Source: Fermentimonas sp.
GTDB taxonomy: Bacteria; Bacteroidota; Bacteroidia; Bacteroidales; Dysgonomonadaceae
NCBI GenBank assembly: GCA_028709385.1
Contig: JAQVXD010000001.1
Coordinates: 186,001-250,000, forward strand
Length of the DNA stretch: 64,000 nucleotides
Reading direction: 5' to 3'
Of this stretch, positions 45,015 to 55,102 are shown piece after piece. The notes under the pieces are model-generated. The model saw nothing but the letters and a program-made list of their open reading frames with translations, was not told where the DNA came from and ran no database searches. Numbering within the stretch: position 1 is the stretch's first letter; every line of letters begins with the position of its first letter. Position numbers and translations under genes: made by a program.

Positions 45015-47135
45015 TTACTCTTTCAAACTTAACTGTATTCTTTTCCGCTCAGGATCAACTGATAAAACTTTCACGTTTACATGTTGATGAAGAGATACCA
45101 CCTCGTTTGGGTTTGAAATAAAACGGTTTGCCATTTCGGAAATATGAACCAGACCGTTTTCTTTGATACCAACATCTACAAAGCATCCGAAGTTGGTGAT
45201 GTTAGTCACGATACCGGGCAAAATCATTCCCACTTTAAGATCGTTGATTGTACGGATATTTGGGTCAAATTCAAGTACCTGAACTTTAGAGCGCGGATCT
45301 CTTCCCGGCTTCTCAAGCTCCTGCAGAATGTCAGTTAATGTTTCTTCACCTACAGTGTCTGTTTTATATTTGTTTATTTCAATGCTGTCAATCAGAGGTT
45401 TGTTATTGATTAATTCCTTAACGGTAGAGTTCAGGTCCTTTGCCATTTTTTCAACAATCGGGTAGCTCTCAGGGTGAACTGCAGAGTTATCCAGTGGATT
45501 TTTAGCTTCAGGAATGCGAAGGAAACCGGCCGATTGCTCAAAAGCTTTTGGTCCCAGGCGCGGCACTTTCTTCAACTCTTTACGTGTCTGAAATGGGCCA
45601 TTTTCATTTCTGTAATCAATGATATTCTGTGCCAGAGAATCACCCAATCCCGATACATATGTAAGCAGATGTTTACTTGCAGTGTTTAGATTGACACCAA
45701 CAAGGTTCACGCAGCTCTCAACGGTTTGGTCAAGCGACCGTTTAAGTTTGTTTTGATCCACATCATGCTGATATTGACCTACACCTATGGATTTCGGATC
45801 AATTTTCACAAGCTCAGCAAGGGGATCACTTAATCTCCTGCCAATTGATACAGCCCCCCTGACAGTAACGTCATAATCAGGAAACTCCTCCCTCGCTATC
45901 TTTGATGCTGAGTAAACCGAAGCACCGTTTTCACTGACTACAAACACTTTCACCTCTTTTTCGTAACGGAGGTTTGTGATGAATCTTTCGGTCTCGCGGC
46001 TAGCCGTTCCATTCCCGATTGCAATTGCATCAATCTTGTATGTTGACACCAGCTTCACAACTTTATTGCCGGCTTTTAAAAACTCATTTTGCGGCGGATG
46101 AGGATATATAGTCTCGTTATGCAGTAGTTTTCCCTGCTCATCCAGACAAACAATTTTGCATCCTGTGCGGTATCCGGGGTCTATTCCCAGGATTCTTTGT
46201 TGCCCAAGAGGTGGAGCCAAAAGTAATTGTCGGAGATTTTCCGCAAAAACAGCAATGGCAGACTCATCTGCTTTTTCTTTTGATAAAGAGGCAAACTCAG
46301 TCTCTATTGAAGGTTTTAGTAGTCTTTTATATGCATCAGTTACAGCATCTTCAACATGATCTGCTGCTTCAGTGTCATTTTTTGCGTAATGGGGAACCAG
46401 CTTGTCCAGGCATTTGTCTTCATCAGCTGAAATAGATACTCTGAGAAATCCTTCTGATTCACCACGACGAATAGCAAGTATGCGGTGAGAAGGACATTTT
46501 GCAAGTGTTGCAGTGAAATCGAAATAGTCGGCATACTTCTCACCCTCTTCCTCTTTACCATTTATTACCTTAGAAGTGATTACCGCTTCACGTGAGAATA
46601 TATTCCTTACAATTTGTCGCGCCTTTGCATCCTCATTAACCCACTCTGCAATTATATCGCGTGCACCCTGAAGAGCATCTTCCACATTAGTTACTTCTTC
46701 ATTAATATATTCTGATGCTTTAGATGTAACTGAGGCGGATTGTTGACTCATCAGCCACTTAGCCAATCCCTCCAGCCCTCTTTTTCGGGCTTTTTCAGCT
46801 CGTGTCTGTCGCTTAGGTTTAAAAGGAAGATAAATATCCTCAAGCTCTGTACTATCCCAACTTTCCGAAATCTGCCTTTCAAGCTCCGGAGTCATTTTTT
46901 CCTGTTCATTAATAGATTTTATAATGAAATCCTTGCGTTTTTCAAGTTCCAGAAGCTTTTCGTTAATATCCTTGATGTTAGCAATCTGTACTTCATCAAG
47001 ACCGCCCGTAGCCTCTTTTCTATACCGGCTGATAAAGGGTATTGTGGCTCCTTCGGTCAGAAGTTTAACCGTACTCTCTACGTTTTTTACTGATATGTTT
47101 AGCGATTTCGCAATAAGTGAAATAATTACAGACAT
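45015..47135 (-). CDS. tex: Tex-family RNA-binding protein
   Basis: A 706-residue Tex (Spt6-like) protein, a nucleic-acid-binding factor involved in transcription and RNA metabolism. The N-terminal helical region (SRYRKEATGGLDEVQ, PFKPKRQTRAEKA) is followed by a YqgF-like RNase H fold starting ILGIDPGYRTGCKIV. A helix-hairpin-helix pair comes next (LTYVSGLGDSLAQNIIDYR, LKKVPRLGPKAFEQSAGF). The C-terminal S1 domain (about 630-706) has VTNITNFGCFVDVGIKENG. Domain order and length are standard. It is divergent from radA with a 102-base shared promoter region. Confidence 0.96.
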   Translation of the reverse strand: MSVIISLIAKSLNISVKNVESTVKLLTEGATIPFISRYRKEATGGLDEVQIANIKDINEKLLELEKRKDFIIKSINEQEKMTPELERQISESWDSTELEDIYLPFKPKRQTRAEKARKRGLEGLAKWLMSQQSASVTSKASEYINEEVTNVEDALQGARDIIAEWVNEDAKARQIVRNIFSREAVITSKVINGKEEEGEKYADYFDFTATLAKCPSHRILAIRRGESEGFLRVSISADEDKCLDKLVPHYAKNDTEAADHVEDAVTDAYKRLLKPSIETEFASLSKEKADESAIAVFAENLRQLLLAPPLGQQRILGIDPGYRTGCKIVCLDEQGKLLHNETIYPHPPQNEFLKAGNKVVKLVSTYKIDAIAIGNGTASRETERFITNLRYEKEVKVFVVSENGASVYSASKIAREEFPDYDVTVRGAVSIGRRLSDPLAELVKIDPKSIGVGQYQHDVDQNKLKRSLDQTVESCVNLVGVNLNTASKHLLTYVSGLGDSLAQNIIDYRNENGPFQTRKELKKVPRLGPKAFEQSAGFLRIPEAKNPLDNSAVHPESYPIVEKMAKDLNSTVKELINNKPLIDSIEINKYKTDTVGEETLTDILQELEKPGRDPRSKVQVLEFDPNIRTINDLKVGMILPGIVTNITNFGCFVDVGIKENGLVHISEMANRFISNPNEVVSLHQHVNVKVLSVDPERKRIQLSLKE

Positions 47136-47158
47136 GGGTAATTGGTTTATGTGGACTA

Positions 47159-47187
47159 CAAAAGTACAAGAAAATTATGTATTTTTG
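47159..47187. promoter_or_regulatory. Divergent promoter region for tex and radA
   Basis: On the plus strand TATTTTTG (47180-47187) fits TAnnTTTG for radA. On the minus strand TACTTTTG (47166-47159) fits it for tex, 24 bases before its ATG. A GTTG for the minus strand lies 23 bases upstream of its box. The two promoters are back to back within 30 bases. Confidence 0.45.
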
Positions 47188-47237
47188 TTCAACTGCTTAT
47201 CAGGATTGGTGTGGTTGGTAAATTATATATATAAAGA

Positions 47238-48605
47238 ATGGCAAAACTTAAGTCGGTTTACTTTTGCAGTAGTTGCGGATATGAATCACCAAAGTGGATG
47301 GGGAAATGTCCGGCTTGCGGCGAATGGTCAACATTTGTAGAAGAGCTGGTTCGCAAGAATACAGTTACAGCACAGGAAGATACTCGTTCATTCAGTGATT
47401 TCAAGAGCAAACCTCTGCCTCTGAAAGATATTAATGCAGAAGAAGAGCAAAGGATTGATATGATGGATGAGGAGCTGAATCGTGTTCTGGGAGGGGGACT
47501 TGTGCCTGCATCTGTTGTTTTGATAGGAGGTGAACCGGGTATTGGTAAGTCAACACTTGTTTTGCAGACAATATTAAAGCTCAAAGGTGTTCGTTCGCTA
47601 TATGTGTCGGGTGAAGAGAGTGCACGCCAGCTGAAGCTAAGGGCTGACAGGTTGTCTATAGAGAACGATGATTGCCTGTTGCTTTGTGAAACAAACATCG
47701 ATGACATCTTTAAGCATGTTAAGGAAGTTGCCCCTCAGCTGTTGATTGTAGATTCAATACAGACCATTTTCACCGAATCTCTCGAATCATCTCCCGGCAG
47801 TATTTCTCAGGTACGCGAATGTGCATCTTTATTGCTGAAGTACGCAAAACAAAGTGGTACACCGGTTATGCTGGTAGGACATATCACAAAAGACGGGAGC
47901 ATTGCAGGTCCTAAAATTCTTGAGCATATTGTTGATGCTGTGCTTCAGTTTGAGGGCGATCAGCATTATATGTACCGTATCCTGCGGGGAATAAAAAACA
48001 GATTCGGAAGCACAGCAGAATTAGGAATATATGAAATGAACCACAGCGGTTTGCGCGAAGTGAGCAACCCTTCGGAACTACTACTGACACGTAACAATGA
48101 TGAGTTAAGCGGCGTCGCTATTTCAGCCGCTATTGAAGGGATACGCCCATTCCTCATTGAGACACAGTCGCTGGTAAGCACAGCAGCCTACGGAACGCCG
48201 CAGCGTTCAACTACAGGATTTGATGCAAGAAGACTGAACATGTTGCTTGCAGTTCTGGAGAAGAGAGCAGGTTTTAAGCTGGCACAAAAAGATGTATTCC
48301 TGAATATTGCGGGGGGACTCAGAGTTAACGATCCCGGAATGGACCTGGCTGTAATAAGTGCTGTACTGTCTTCAAGTCTGGATATCTCTGTTGATAATGA
48401 TACATGTCTTTGCGGAGAAGTGGGTCTTTCCGGCGAAATACGACCGGTCAACAGGATAGAACAGCGTGTGGTGGAGGCAGATAAGCTTGGCTTTTCCCGC
48501 ATACTGATTCCGCATGGCAATCTTAAAGGCTTTAATAAAAAGCTCTCAATTGAAATCAAAGAGGTAAGGAAAGTAAGCGATGCTTTCAGGATGCTTTTTT
48601 CATAA
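47238..48605 (+). CDS. radA: DNA repair protein RadA/Sms
   Basis: A 455-residue RecA-like ATPase that drives branch migration during recombination and, in competent bacteria, extension of incoming strands. The N-terminal zinc finger has Cys10, Cys13, Cys24 and Cys27 (CSSCGY, CPACGEW). The ATPase has Walker A GGEPGIGKST and the RadA motif KNRFGST. The C-terminal Lon-protease-like domain (about 290-455) has NIAGGLRVNDPGMDLAV and the GEVGLSGEIRPV segment. It stops 63 bases before a tRNA-Cys gene. Confidence 0.97.
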   Translation: MAKLKSVYFCSSCGYESPKWMGKCPACGEWSTFVEELVRKNTVTAQEDTRSFSDFKSKPLPLKDINAEEEQRIDMMDEELNRVLGGGLVPASVVLIGGEPGIGKSTLVLQTILKLKGVRSLYVSGEESARQLKLRADRLSIENDDCLLLCETNIDDIFKHVKEVAPQLLIVDSIQTIFTESLESSPGSISQVRECASLLLKYAKQSGTPVMLVGHITKDGSIAGPKILEHIVDAVLQFEGDQHYMYRILRGIKNRFGSTAELGIYEMNHSGLREVSNPSELLLTRNNDELSGVAISAAIEGIRPFLIETQSLVSTAAYGTPQRSTTGFDARRLNMLLAVLEKRAGFKLAQKDVFLNIAGGLRVNDPGMDLAVISAVLSSSLDISVDNDTCLCGEVGLSGEIRPVNRIEQRVVEADKLGFSRILIPHGNLKGFNKKLSIEIKEVRKVSDAFRMLFS

Positions 48606-48620
48606 TTATCCCCGAACCTT

Positions 48621-48650
48621 TTTGTAACTAAGAAAAATATCTTATATTTG
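48621..48650 (+). promoter_or_regulatory. Promoter of the tRNA-Cys gene
   Basis: TTTG (48621-48624), 18 bases, TATATTTG (48643-48650). The tRNA begins 18 bases after the box. Spacing is one base shorter than for rpsO, but both elements are exact. Confidence 0.65.
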
Positions 48651-48668
48651 CATCCTCAAATGAGAAAC

Positions 48669-48739
48669 GGTACCTTGGCCGAGTGGTTAGGCGTCGGTCT
48701 GCAAAACCGGTTACGGCGGTTCAAATCCGCCAGGTACCT
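48669..48739 (+). tRNA. tRNA-Cys (anticodon GCA)
   Basis: A 71-base tRNA. Acceptor stem GGTACCT pairs with AGGTACC (48732-48738), discriminator T73, which is an identity element for cysteine. D-arm GCC-GAGTGGTTAG-GC, anticodon loop CTGCAAA with GCA as the anticodon, and T-arm GGCGG-TTCAAAT-CCGCC. The 3' CCA is not encoded. The discriminator base is also part of the stop codon of the convergent coiled-coil gene. Confidence 0.96.
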
Positions 48740-49047
48740 CAAGAATTATCCTTTTTAAATGCCTCTGATATATTGGCAAAGTTTTCTTTCCATGATTCCG
48801 AGACTGTATCAAAAAACTTTCCGGCATTCTCTTTAATCACGTCCCATTTAGAATCCGCAATACTTTCATACTCCTCCAGTTTAGAGGATAGATTGTCTCT
48901 GATTCCCTTTAAGTTATCAAGTTGTTCACGATATTCTTCTTTTGCATCTTCAGCAATCTCGTCGGCTTTCTTCTCCAGTTTGTCAATATATTCCGCCAAC
49001 TCATCAATTACTTTTTGTGTTTTCTGTTTAAAATCTTCTTTTTTCAT
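48739..49047 (-). CDS. Small coiled-coil protein, function unknown
   Basis: A 102-residue acidic/basic, leucine-poor helical protein (VIDELAEYIDKLEKKADEIAED, EYREQLDNLKGIRDNLSSKLEE) that is predicted to be almost entirely coiled coil, without signal peptide. It resembles small stress-type coiled-coil proteins found widely in Bacteroidetes; no function can be given. Its TGA stop overlaps the last base of the tRNA-Cys gene on the other strand, so the two transcripts converge with no gap. Confidence 0.75.
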   Translation of the reverse strand: MKKEDFKQKTQKVIDELAEYIDKLEKKADEIAEDAKEEYREQLDNLKGIRDNLSSKLEEYESIADSKWDVIKENAGKFFDTVSESWKENFANISEAFKKDNS

Positions 49048-49237
49048 ACGATTATTCTATTTGATTCTTAAATGTAACTTATATATGTTTATGCTCGTTT
49101 CATAAATTGGACTTAATTGTTTAACTTATATATAAAACATTTATAAGTATGATTGGTTCACAATATCATTATTATTAAAACAGCGTAAAATCCGCAATTT
49201 AGAGTATCATTTTGACAGCGAAATCAGTGAAAATATG

Positions 49238-49245
49238 TATCTTTG
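49238..49245 (+). promoter_or_regulatory. -7 box of the adk-obgE-pgeF unit
   Basis: TATCTTTG, 23 bases before the adk ATG. A TTTG at 49211-49214 is 23 bases upstream, slightly longer than the usual spacing. Confidence 0.55.
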
Positions 49246-49268
49246 CAACTTATTTTTGAAAATTAATT

Positions 49269-49844
49269 ATGCTGAACATTGTAATTTTTGGTGCTCCGGG
49301 ATCAGGAAAAGGCACCCAGAGCAAAAAGCTTGCTGAGAAATATGGTTTCGAACATATTTCAACAGGTGATATATTGAGAGCAGAGATAGAAGCTAATACT
49401 GAGTTTGGGCAAAAAGCAGACTCATATATTTCTAAAGGTCATCTTATTCCTGATGAGGTTATGATCGGGAAACTTGATGAACTGATGAAGAAAAAAAACG
49501 GTATAAAAGGTTTTATTTTTGATGGCTTCCCCAGAACACTGGCTCAAGGTAAGGCTCTCGACGAGATGTTGGACAAATATGACGAGAAAGTATCTTTAGT
49601 CCTAAGTCTCGAGGTTGAAGAGGAAGAGCTTGTGGACCGTATCCTTAAAAGAGGCGAAATATCAGGCCGTTCAGACGATAACCGGGAGACTATTGAGTCA
49701 AGATTAAAAGTTTATCACGAACAGACAGAACCATTAAAAAGTTTCTATGTCGAGCAGTTTAAACTTGTAAGAATTCCCGGACAGGGGAGTATTGATGAAA
49801 TATTCGATTCAATTTCTACTGTTATTGACAGAATAATTGCTTAA
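49269..49844 (+). CDS. adk: Adenylate kinase
   Basis: A 191-residue kinase catalysing ATP + AMP to 2 ADP in the cytoplasm. The P-loop GAPGSGKGTQ is at 8-17, the AMP-binding region has STGDILRAEIE and GFPRTLAQ, and the short LID with RGEISGRSDDN marks the short-LID form without the zinc-binding insert. obgE begins 29 bases downstream, and pgeF after it, forming a conserved Bacteroidetes order. Confidence 0.97.
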   Translation: MLNIVIFGAPGSGKGTQSKKLAEKYGFEHISTGDILRAEIEANTEFGQKADSYISKGHLIPDEVMIGKLDELMKKKNGIKGFIFDGFPRTLAQGKALDEMLDKYDEKVSLVLSLEVEEEELVDRILKRGEISGRSDDNRETIESRLKVYHEQTEPLKSFYVEQFKLVRIPGQGSIDEIFDSISTVIDRIIA

Positions 49845-49873
49845 ATTGACCGGATAATTAATTATAAATTAAA

Positions 49874-51028
49874 ATGGCGGAAACAAATTTTGTAGATTAC
49901 GTTAAGATATTTTGCCGCTCAGGAAAGGGCGGACGCGGATCTGCTCATTTCCGCCGGGAGAAATATGTACCTAAAGGGGGTCCAGACGGAGGAGACGGAG
50001 GAGAAGGCGGAAGTATAATATTGCGCGGAAACCGCAACTTCTGGACTTTGTTACATCTGCGTTATCAGCGACATATCTTTGCAGGACACGGAGAACCCGG
50101 AACAGGTGCCCAGAGGTCAGGTAAAAAAGGAGAATCAAAGATAATAGATGTTCCCTGTGGCACTGTAGCATATGATGCTCAAACAGGTGAATTTCTGTGT
50201 GATATAACTGATGACGGGCAGGAAGTAGTACTCCTTAAAGGAGGTCGCGGTGGTTTAGGAAATCAGCATTTTAAAACATCAACCAATCAGGCACCACGTT
50301 ACGCCCAGCCGGGAGAACCATTTGAAGAACGTTGGATAATCCTTGAGCTTAAACTTCTAGCTGATGTCGGATTAGTAGGTTTCCCTAATGCAGGAAAATC
50401 CACACTTCTGTCAGTTGTCTCAGCAGCCAAACCTAAGATAGCAAACTACCCATTTACGACTCTTGAGCCCAACCTTGGCATAGTAGATTACCGCGAAGGT
50501 AAGTCTTTCGTAATGGCAGATATCCCCGGAATTATCGAAGGAGCAAGTGAAGGCAGAGGTCTCGGTCTCCGCTTCCTTCGCCATATTGAGAGAAATTCAC
50601 TGCTGCTTTTTGTAATCCCTGCCGACAGCAATGATATAAAAGATGAGTACTTCATACTGTTGAATGAGCTTAAGAAGTATAATCCTGAACTGTTGGACAA
50701 AAGTCATGTTCTTGCCATATCCAAGTCAGACATGCTTGATGAAGAGCTGAAGGATGCAATAGCTGCGGAACTGCCCGACTTGCCACATATATTCATCTCT
50801 TCTGTAACAGGTTACGGTATTCAGACTCTGAAAGATATACTTTGGAGAGAGCTTAATTCAGACAATTTTATTCCAAAAGCTGCATCGCGTGAAGATCTTG
50901 TCCACCGCAAACTTGATGTGTCTCAATTGCAATTTGATCCTGAAGAGGATATTCAGGATGATGATGTTGAAGATATTGATGATATTGATGTAGATGATGA
51001 ATCAGACTATGATGAATATGATTATTAG
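49874..51028 (+). CDS. obgE: GTPase Obg
   Basis: A 384-residue GTPase acting in late assembly of the large ribosomal subunit and in stress control. The glycine-rich Obg domain (1-158; [24 protein letters not shown]) precedes the G domain with G1 [10 protein letters not shown]3 DIPGIIEGA, and the NKxD equivalent AISKSDML. The C-terminus (from about 335) is very acidic with repeated Asp and Glu, as often seen in this phylum. pgeF starts 2 bases after the stop, so translation is likely coupled. Confidence 0.97.
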   Translation: MAETNFVDYVKIFCRSGKGGRGSAHFRREKYVPKGGPDGGDGGEGGSIILRGNRNFWTLLHLRYQRHIFAGHGEPGTGAQRSGKKGESKIIDVPCGTVAYDAQTGEFLCDITDDGQEVVLLKGGRGGLGNQHFKTSTNQAPRYAQPGEPFEERWIILELKLLADVGLVGFPNAGKSTLLSVVSAAKPKIANYPFTTLEPNLGIVDYREGKSFVMADIPGIIEGASEGRGLGLRFLRHIERNSLLLFVIPADSNDIKDEYFILLNELKKYNPELLDKSHVLAISKSDMLDEELKDAIAAELPDLPHIFISSVTGYGIQTLKDILWRELNSDNFIPKAASREDLVHRKLDVSQLQFDPEEDIQDDDVEDIDDIDVDDESDYDEYDY

Positions 51029-51030
51029 AT

Positions 51031-51852
51031 ATGAAGAAACATCCTCAGTATACAAATATACTTCTGTTTGATCTCCTTGATAAGGAGAAAGATATAGTAC
51101 ATTTCTCAACCACCAGAGTTGGTGGCGTAAGTAATGGCACCTATTCTTCATTCAACATGGGAAATTTCTCTGATGATAACCCTCTGCATATCTATGAAAA
51201 CAGAAATATCCTCGCGAGGATGTTTTATATGGATATCAGTAAATTTATTATTCCTCATCAGACACACGGAACAAGAGTCCTGAAGATTGATGAAGAGTTT
51301 ATGAGTCTGGACTCCCCTTCAGCACTTGAAATGATGTATGGTGTGGATGCAACCGTTTCAAATCTGAAAGGAATATTTTTGTGTGCTACTACAGCCGATT
51401 GCGTCCCGATTATTATTTACGACAATGTTAAAGAGGCAATTGCGGCAATCCATGCAGGCTGGAAAGGCACATCAGGTAGAATAGTCCAAAACACAATATT
51501 GGAGATGCAGAAACAGTATGAATCTGATCCAGCAGATCTGATTGCCTGTATTGGTCCGGCAATCGACGTAAAACATTACGAAGTTGGAGATGAGGTAGTA
51601 GATCTGTTTTCAAAAAACGACTTTGATGTTTCAGATCCTGAGTTGTGTTTCAGAAATAAAACAACATCCAAATGTCATCTTAATCTAAAAGAGATAAACA
51701 GGAGAGAGCTTATCAGGCTGGGCTTAAAAGAATATAATATAGAAATGACTGATCTTTGTACTTACAGTATGCAGGAGCTTTTCTTTTCTGCACGTCGTCA
51801 AACTGTTCACTCCGGCAGAATGCTCACCGGAATCATGATGAAAGATAATTAA
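51031..51852 (+). CDS. pgeF: Purine nucleoside phosphorylase / polyphenol oxidase family protein (YfiH type)
   Basis: A 273-residue protein of the YfiH/LACC1 family. Its members act on purine nucleosides with phosphate or water and, in E. coli, remove wrongly incorporated L-Ser from peptidoglycan precursors. The metal-site motifs are FSTTRVGGVS, TTADCVPI, and HAGWKGTSG, with a conserved CIGPAI segment. The gene follows obgE by 2 bases and is ended by a strong bidirectional terminator. The precise activity of this member is unknown. Confidence 0.9.
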   Translation: MKKHPQYTNILLFDLLDKEKDIVHFSTTRVGGVSNGTYSSFNMGNFSDDNPLHIYENRNILARMFYMDISKFIIPHQTHGTRVLKIDEEFMSLDSPSALEMMYGVDATVSNLKGIFLCATTADCVPIIIYDNVKEAIAAIHAGWKGTSGRIVQNTILEMQKQYESDPADLIACIGPAIDVKHYEVGDEVVDLFSKNDFDVSDPELCFRNKTTSKCHLNLKEINRRELIRLGLKEYNIEMTDLCTYSMQELFFSARRQTVHSGRMLTGIMMKDN

Positions 51853-51876
51853 AAGCAAGCGAAGAACAAGCATAGA

Positions 51877-51913
51877 AAAAGGGAATGAATTTATAATATT
51901 CATTCCCCTTTTA
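51877..51913. terminator. Bidirectional terminator between pgeF and the superoxide dismutase gene
   Basis: GGGAATGAAT pairs with ATTCATTCCC over a 7-base loop. A and T runs flank both sides, so it can serve pgeF on the plus strand and the convergent dismutase gene on the minus strand. Confidence 0.9.
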
Positions 51914-51959
51914 TTAGTGTATAAATAGACTACATTTAATACCGGAAGATTGCTTTCAA

Positions 51960-52649
51960 TTAATAACGTGCGCTAACAACGTCCCAATCTATAATTTTCC
52001 ACAATTCCTTCAGGTGGTCTGCACGGCGATTTTGATAATCAAGATAATAGGAGTGTTCCCATACATCAAAACCTAAAATCGGAGTCAACCCTTTTGTGAT
52101 CGGGTTACCGGCGTTGCTCTCCTTTTCTATGGAAAGTTTACCGCTTGCGTCCTTTGCCAGCCATACCCATCCTGAACCGAATACGGAAACTCCGGCAGCA
52201 TTAAATTCTTCCTTGAATTTATCAAACGAGCCATATTGCTCATTAATGGCATCGGCTAATTTACCTTTTGGTTCACCGCCTCCATCTTTTTTAAATGAAG
52301 TGAAGTAAAGATTATGATTCAGAATCTGACCTGCATTGTTAAAAACAGCTCCATCGCTTTCCTTAACAACTGTTTCAAGATCTGAGTTTTCAAACTTAGT
52401 TTCTACAACAAGTTTGTTTAAATTGTCTACATAGGCCTGATGGTGTTTGCCATAGTGGAGTTCCACTGTTTGTTTACTTATAACCGGCTCTAAAGCATCG
52501 GTTGCATAGGGTAATGCTACTTTTTCAAATTTCATATTTATTTCGTTTTTAGAATTATTATTTTCGCTGTTCTTAGCGTTCGAGCTGTTGCAACTAATCA
52601 TAGTTAATGCAAATATGCCCGCAAATAGATAGTATTGAACTGTTTTCAT
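51960..52649 (-). CDS. Fe/Mn superoxide dismutase with a lipoprotein signal peptide
   Basis: A 229-residue enzyme that dismutes superoxide to peroxide and oxygen. The metal ligands are all present: His65 (ELHYGKHH), His112 (NHNLYF), Asp195 and His199 (FDVWEHSYY). Unusually, the chain begins with a lipoprotein signal peptide ending TMISC (cysteine 20) and an Asn/Ser-rich linker to residue 38. Export to the periplasmic side or cell surface is therefore predicted. An internal ATG at 52535 (codon 39) is preceded by an A-rich stretch and starts exactly where cytosolic homologues begin, so a second, cytosolic form is possible. Metal preference cannot be decided by reading. Confidence 0.93.
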   Translation of the reverse strand: MKTVQYYLFAGIFALTMISCNSSNAKNSENNNSKNEINMKFEKVALPYATDALEPVISKQTVELHYGKHHQAYVDNLNKLVVETKFENSDLETVVKESDGAVFNNAGQILNHNLYFTSFKKDGGGEPKGKLADAINEQYGSFDKFKEEFNAAGVSVFGSGWVWLAKDASGKLSIEKESNAGNPITKGLTPILGFDVWEHSYYLDYQNRRADHLKELWKIIDWDVVSARY

Positions 52650-52752
52650 ATTATTCTGTTCGTTTATACTTTAATATATAACGATTAACGATTTGTATTG
52701 TTCGATTAACATATGACGCCAATACTTTACTTTTACAGATTCAAGATAAATT

Positions 52753-52784
52753 AAAAAGCCTGAGCATTGAAACTCAGGCTTTTA
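52753..52784 (-). terminator. Terminator after ftsH
   Basis: AAAAGCCTGAG pairs with CTCAGGCTTTT across an 8-base loop. On the minus strand it ends in TTTTTAATTT. It lies about 70 bases beyond the ftsH stop; it can also act in the other direction. Confidence 0.85.
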
Positions 52785-52852
52785 CGCATATATATAATTA
52801 AACTATTAATTTTCTCTATCGTTAGTCATCTTTATTTATAGATTAGCCTGAA

Positions 52853-55027
52853 TCACTGCTTTCCTTTTTCATTACTATTATTATCCGATTCTTTGTGAAC
52901 ATCAGCGGCCGGAATGTCGCTTTCAGACTTTTTCTTACTTGTGTTGCCCACCTGCTCTTCTTCCGGTTGGAGCTGATCATTTTCGCCTTCTGTCTTAGGC
53001 TCTGTGTGAATAAAGATGTTTTCTCCAGAACCCACAGGTTTTAAAGGAGCAATTTGCTCATCTTCTTCAGCTTTATTATTTTCCAAAATCTCTTCAGAGC
53101 GAGAAACCCAAGGTCTTTTACCGAAAATATGCTCTAGGTCATTTGCATAAATAATCTCTTTTTCCAGCAGAATCTTAGCCAGCTGATTATGACCTTTACC
53201 CTTTTCAGTCAGAATTTGTTTTGCCCTGTCATATTGCTGAGCAATCATTGCCTTTACCTCTGAGTCGATCAGTTTTGCCGTTTCATCACTGTAAGGTTTG
53301 GAGAATTGATACTCCTGGCCTGAAGAGTCGTAGTAACTTATATTAGGCAGCTTCTCGCTCATACCCATATAGGTAATCATTGCATACGCCTGTTTAGTCA
53401 CTCTTTCCAGGTCATTCATAGCACCTGAAGATATCTGACCTATAAAGATCTCTTCCGCAGCACGTCCCCCCAATAAGGCACACATCTCATCAAGCATCTG
53501 CTCTTTAGTAGTAATCTGTCTTTCTTCAGGCAGATACCAGGCTGCACCAAGCGCTTTACCTCTGGGAACTATGGTTACTTTCACCAAAGGATTCGCATGC
53601 TCAAGAAACCAGCTTAATGTTGCATGTCCCGCTTCGTGTATGGCAATAGATTTTTTCTCATCCTGAGTAATAATCTTATTTTTCTTCTCCAGTCCGCCCA
53701 CTATTCGGTCCACCGCATTCATAAAGTCATCTCTCTGCACAAATTTCTTTTTCTTTCGTGCTGCTATCAGAGCCGCCTCGTTGCAGACATTTGCTATATC
53801 TGCTCCTGAGAATCCCGGTGTCTGACGTGAAAGGAACTCAACATCTATTGACTCATCTATTTTAATCGGACGAAGGTGAACCTTGAATATTTCTTTACGG
53901 TCGTTAAGGTCAGGCAGTTCCACATAAATTTGTCTGTCAAACCTGCCCGCACGAAGCAAAGCTTTATCAAGTACATCTGCACGGTTTGTAGCAGCAAGAA
54001 TAATTACTCCGCTGTTTGATCCGAAACCATCCATCTCTGTAAGAAGCTGGTTGAGAGTGTTCTCCCGCTCATCGTTAGATCCGAAATTGGTATTCTTGCC
54101 TCTCGCCCTACCGACAGCATCTATCTCGTCAATAAACACTATACAGGGAGCTTTTTCTTTAGCCTGTCTGAACAGGTCCCTTACTCTTGATGCACCCACA
54201 CCGACAAACATCTCTACGAAGTCAGATCCTGATATCGAGAAGAAGGGCACATTCGCTTCTCCGGCAACAGCCTTTGCGAGCAATGTTTTTCCTGTTCCCG
54301 GAGGACCCACAAGAAGTGCACCTTTAGGTATTTTTCCCCCAAGGTTTGTATATTGATTAGGACTCTTCAGGAACTCTACAATTTCCTGTACCTCCTCTTT
54401 TGCTTCAGAGAGACCGGCAACATCCTTAAATGTAACCTTTTGACTTGAGTCACGGTCGAACAGCTGTGCTTTGGACTTACCCACATTGAAAACACCGCCG
54501 CTGCCGCCGCCACCGCCTCCCTGCATTCTTCTCATCATCCATACCCAGAATGCAATCAGTAATATAAACGGGAGGAACGTGAGCAAAACACCCCAAACTT
54601 CGGAGGTTGTGTCAAAACGCACCTGAATATCATAGTTCTTTTCTGTTTTTACAGTATCTATATATTCAGAAATAGCATCCGGAGAGGGACCTTTGACTAA
54701 TATCACAGGAGTTCTGCCTGATCTGGCAGATTCACCGAAAACATATTCAACCGACTCATCCCTGACTATAGCTTCAGCGGATTCCTTGTTGTTGTAGATA
54801 ACGACGCTCTTTATGCGGTTATCACTGACATAATCCTGAAATTCAGACCATGTGACCTCTTTGACAGTATTATCCTGCCCGAAGAACCACATACCCATAA
54901 GTATTGCCAAAACAATTGCATATACCCAGTAAGGGTTGAAAGGCCGTTTTGGATTATTACCGCCACCAAGCTTAGGACGCATAGTAGGCTGTTTATTTTT
55001 TTGATTATCTTGATTCGTACTGCTCAT
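52853..55027 (-). CDS. ftsH: ATP-dependent zinc metalloprotease FtsH
   Basis: A 724-residue membrane AAA+ protease that degrades misfolded membrane proteins and some regulators. Two membrane segments (about 33-49 and 146-164) enclose a periplasmic domain. The AAA domain has Walker A GPPGTGKT (241-248), Walker [10 protein letters not shown] and the SRH region with RAGRFDRQI. The protease site is HEAGH (464-468). A glycine-rich stretch (170-177) follows the second membrane segment. The tail after about residue 650 is long, acidic and low in complexity, typical of Bacteroidetes FtsH. rsfS lies 75 bases upstream and probably shares the transcript. Confidence 0.97.
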   Translation of the reverse strand: MSSTNQDNQKNKQPTMRPKLGGGNNPKRPFNPYWVYAIVLAILMGMWFFGQDNTVKEVTWSEFQDYVSDNRIKSVVIYNNKESAEAIVRDESVEYVFGESARSGRTPVILVKGPSPDAISEYIDTVKTEKNYDIQVRFDTTSEVWGVLLTFLPFILLIAFWVWMMRRMQGGGGGGSGGVFNVGKSKAQLFDRDSSQKVTFKDVAGLSEAKEEVQEIVEFLKSPNQYTNLGGKIPKGALLVGPPGTGKTLLAKAVAGEANVPFFSISGSDFVEMFVGVGASRVRDLFRQAKEKAPCIVFIDEIDAVGRARGKNTNFGSNDERENTLNQLLTEMDGFGSNSGVIILAATNRADVLDKALLRAGRFDRQIYVELPDLNDRKEIFKVHLRPIKIDESIDVEFLSRQTPGFSGADIANVCNEAALIAARKKKKFVQRDDFMNAVDRIVGGLEKKNKIITQDEKKSIAIHEAGHATLSWFLEHANPLVKVTIVPRGKALGAAWYLPEERQITTKEQMLDEMCALLGGRAAEEIFIGQISSGAMNDLERVTKQAYAMITYMGMSEKLPNISYYDSSGQEYQFSKPYSDETAKLIDSEVKAMIAQQYDRAKQILTEKGKGHNQLAKILLEKEIIYANDLEHIFGKRPWVSRSEEILENNKAEEDEQIAPLKPVGSGENIFIHTEPKTEGENDQLQPEEEQVGNTSKKKSESDIPAADVHKESDNNSNEKGKQ

Positions 55028-55102
55028 TTATTTGATACCTCTATTTGTTGTGTATTGAGAGTTCTTGTGTTATAAGTAACAATTTCTTAGGAAATAAGTT
55101 TT

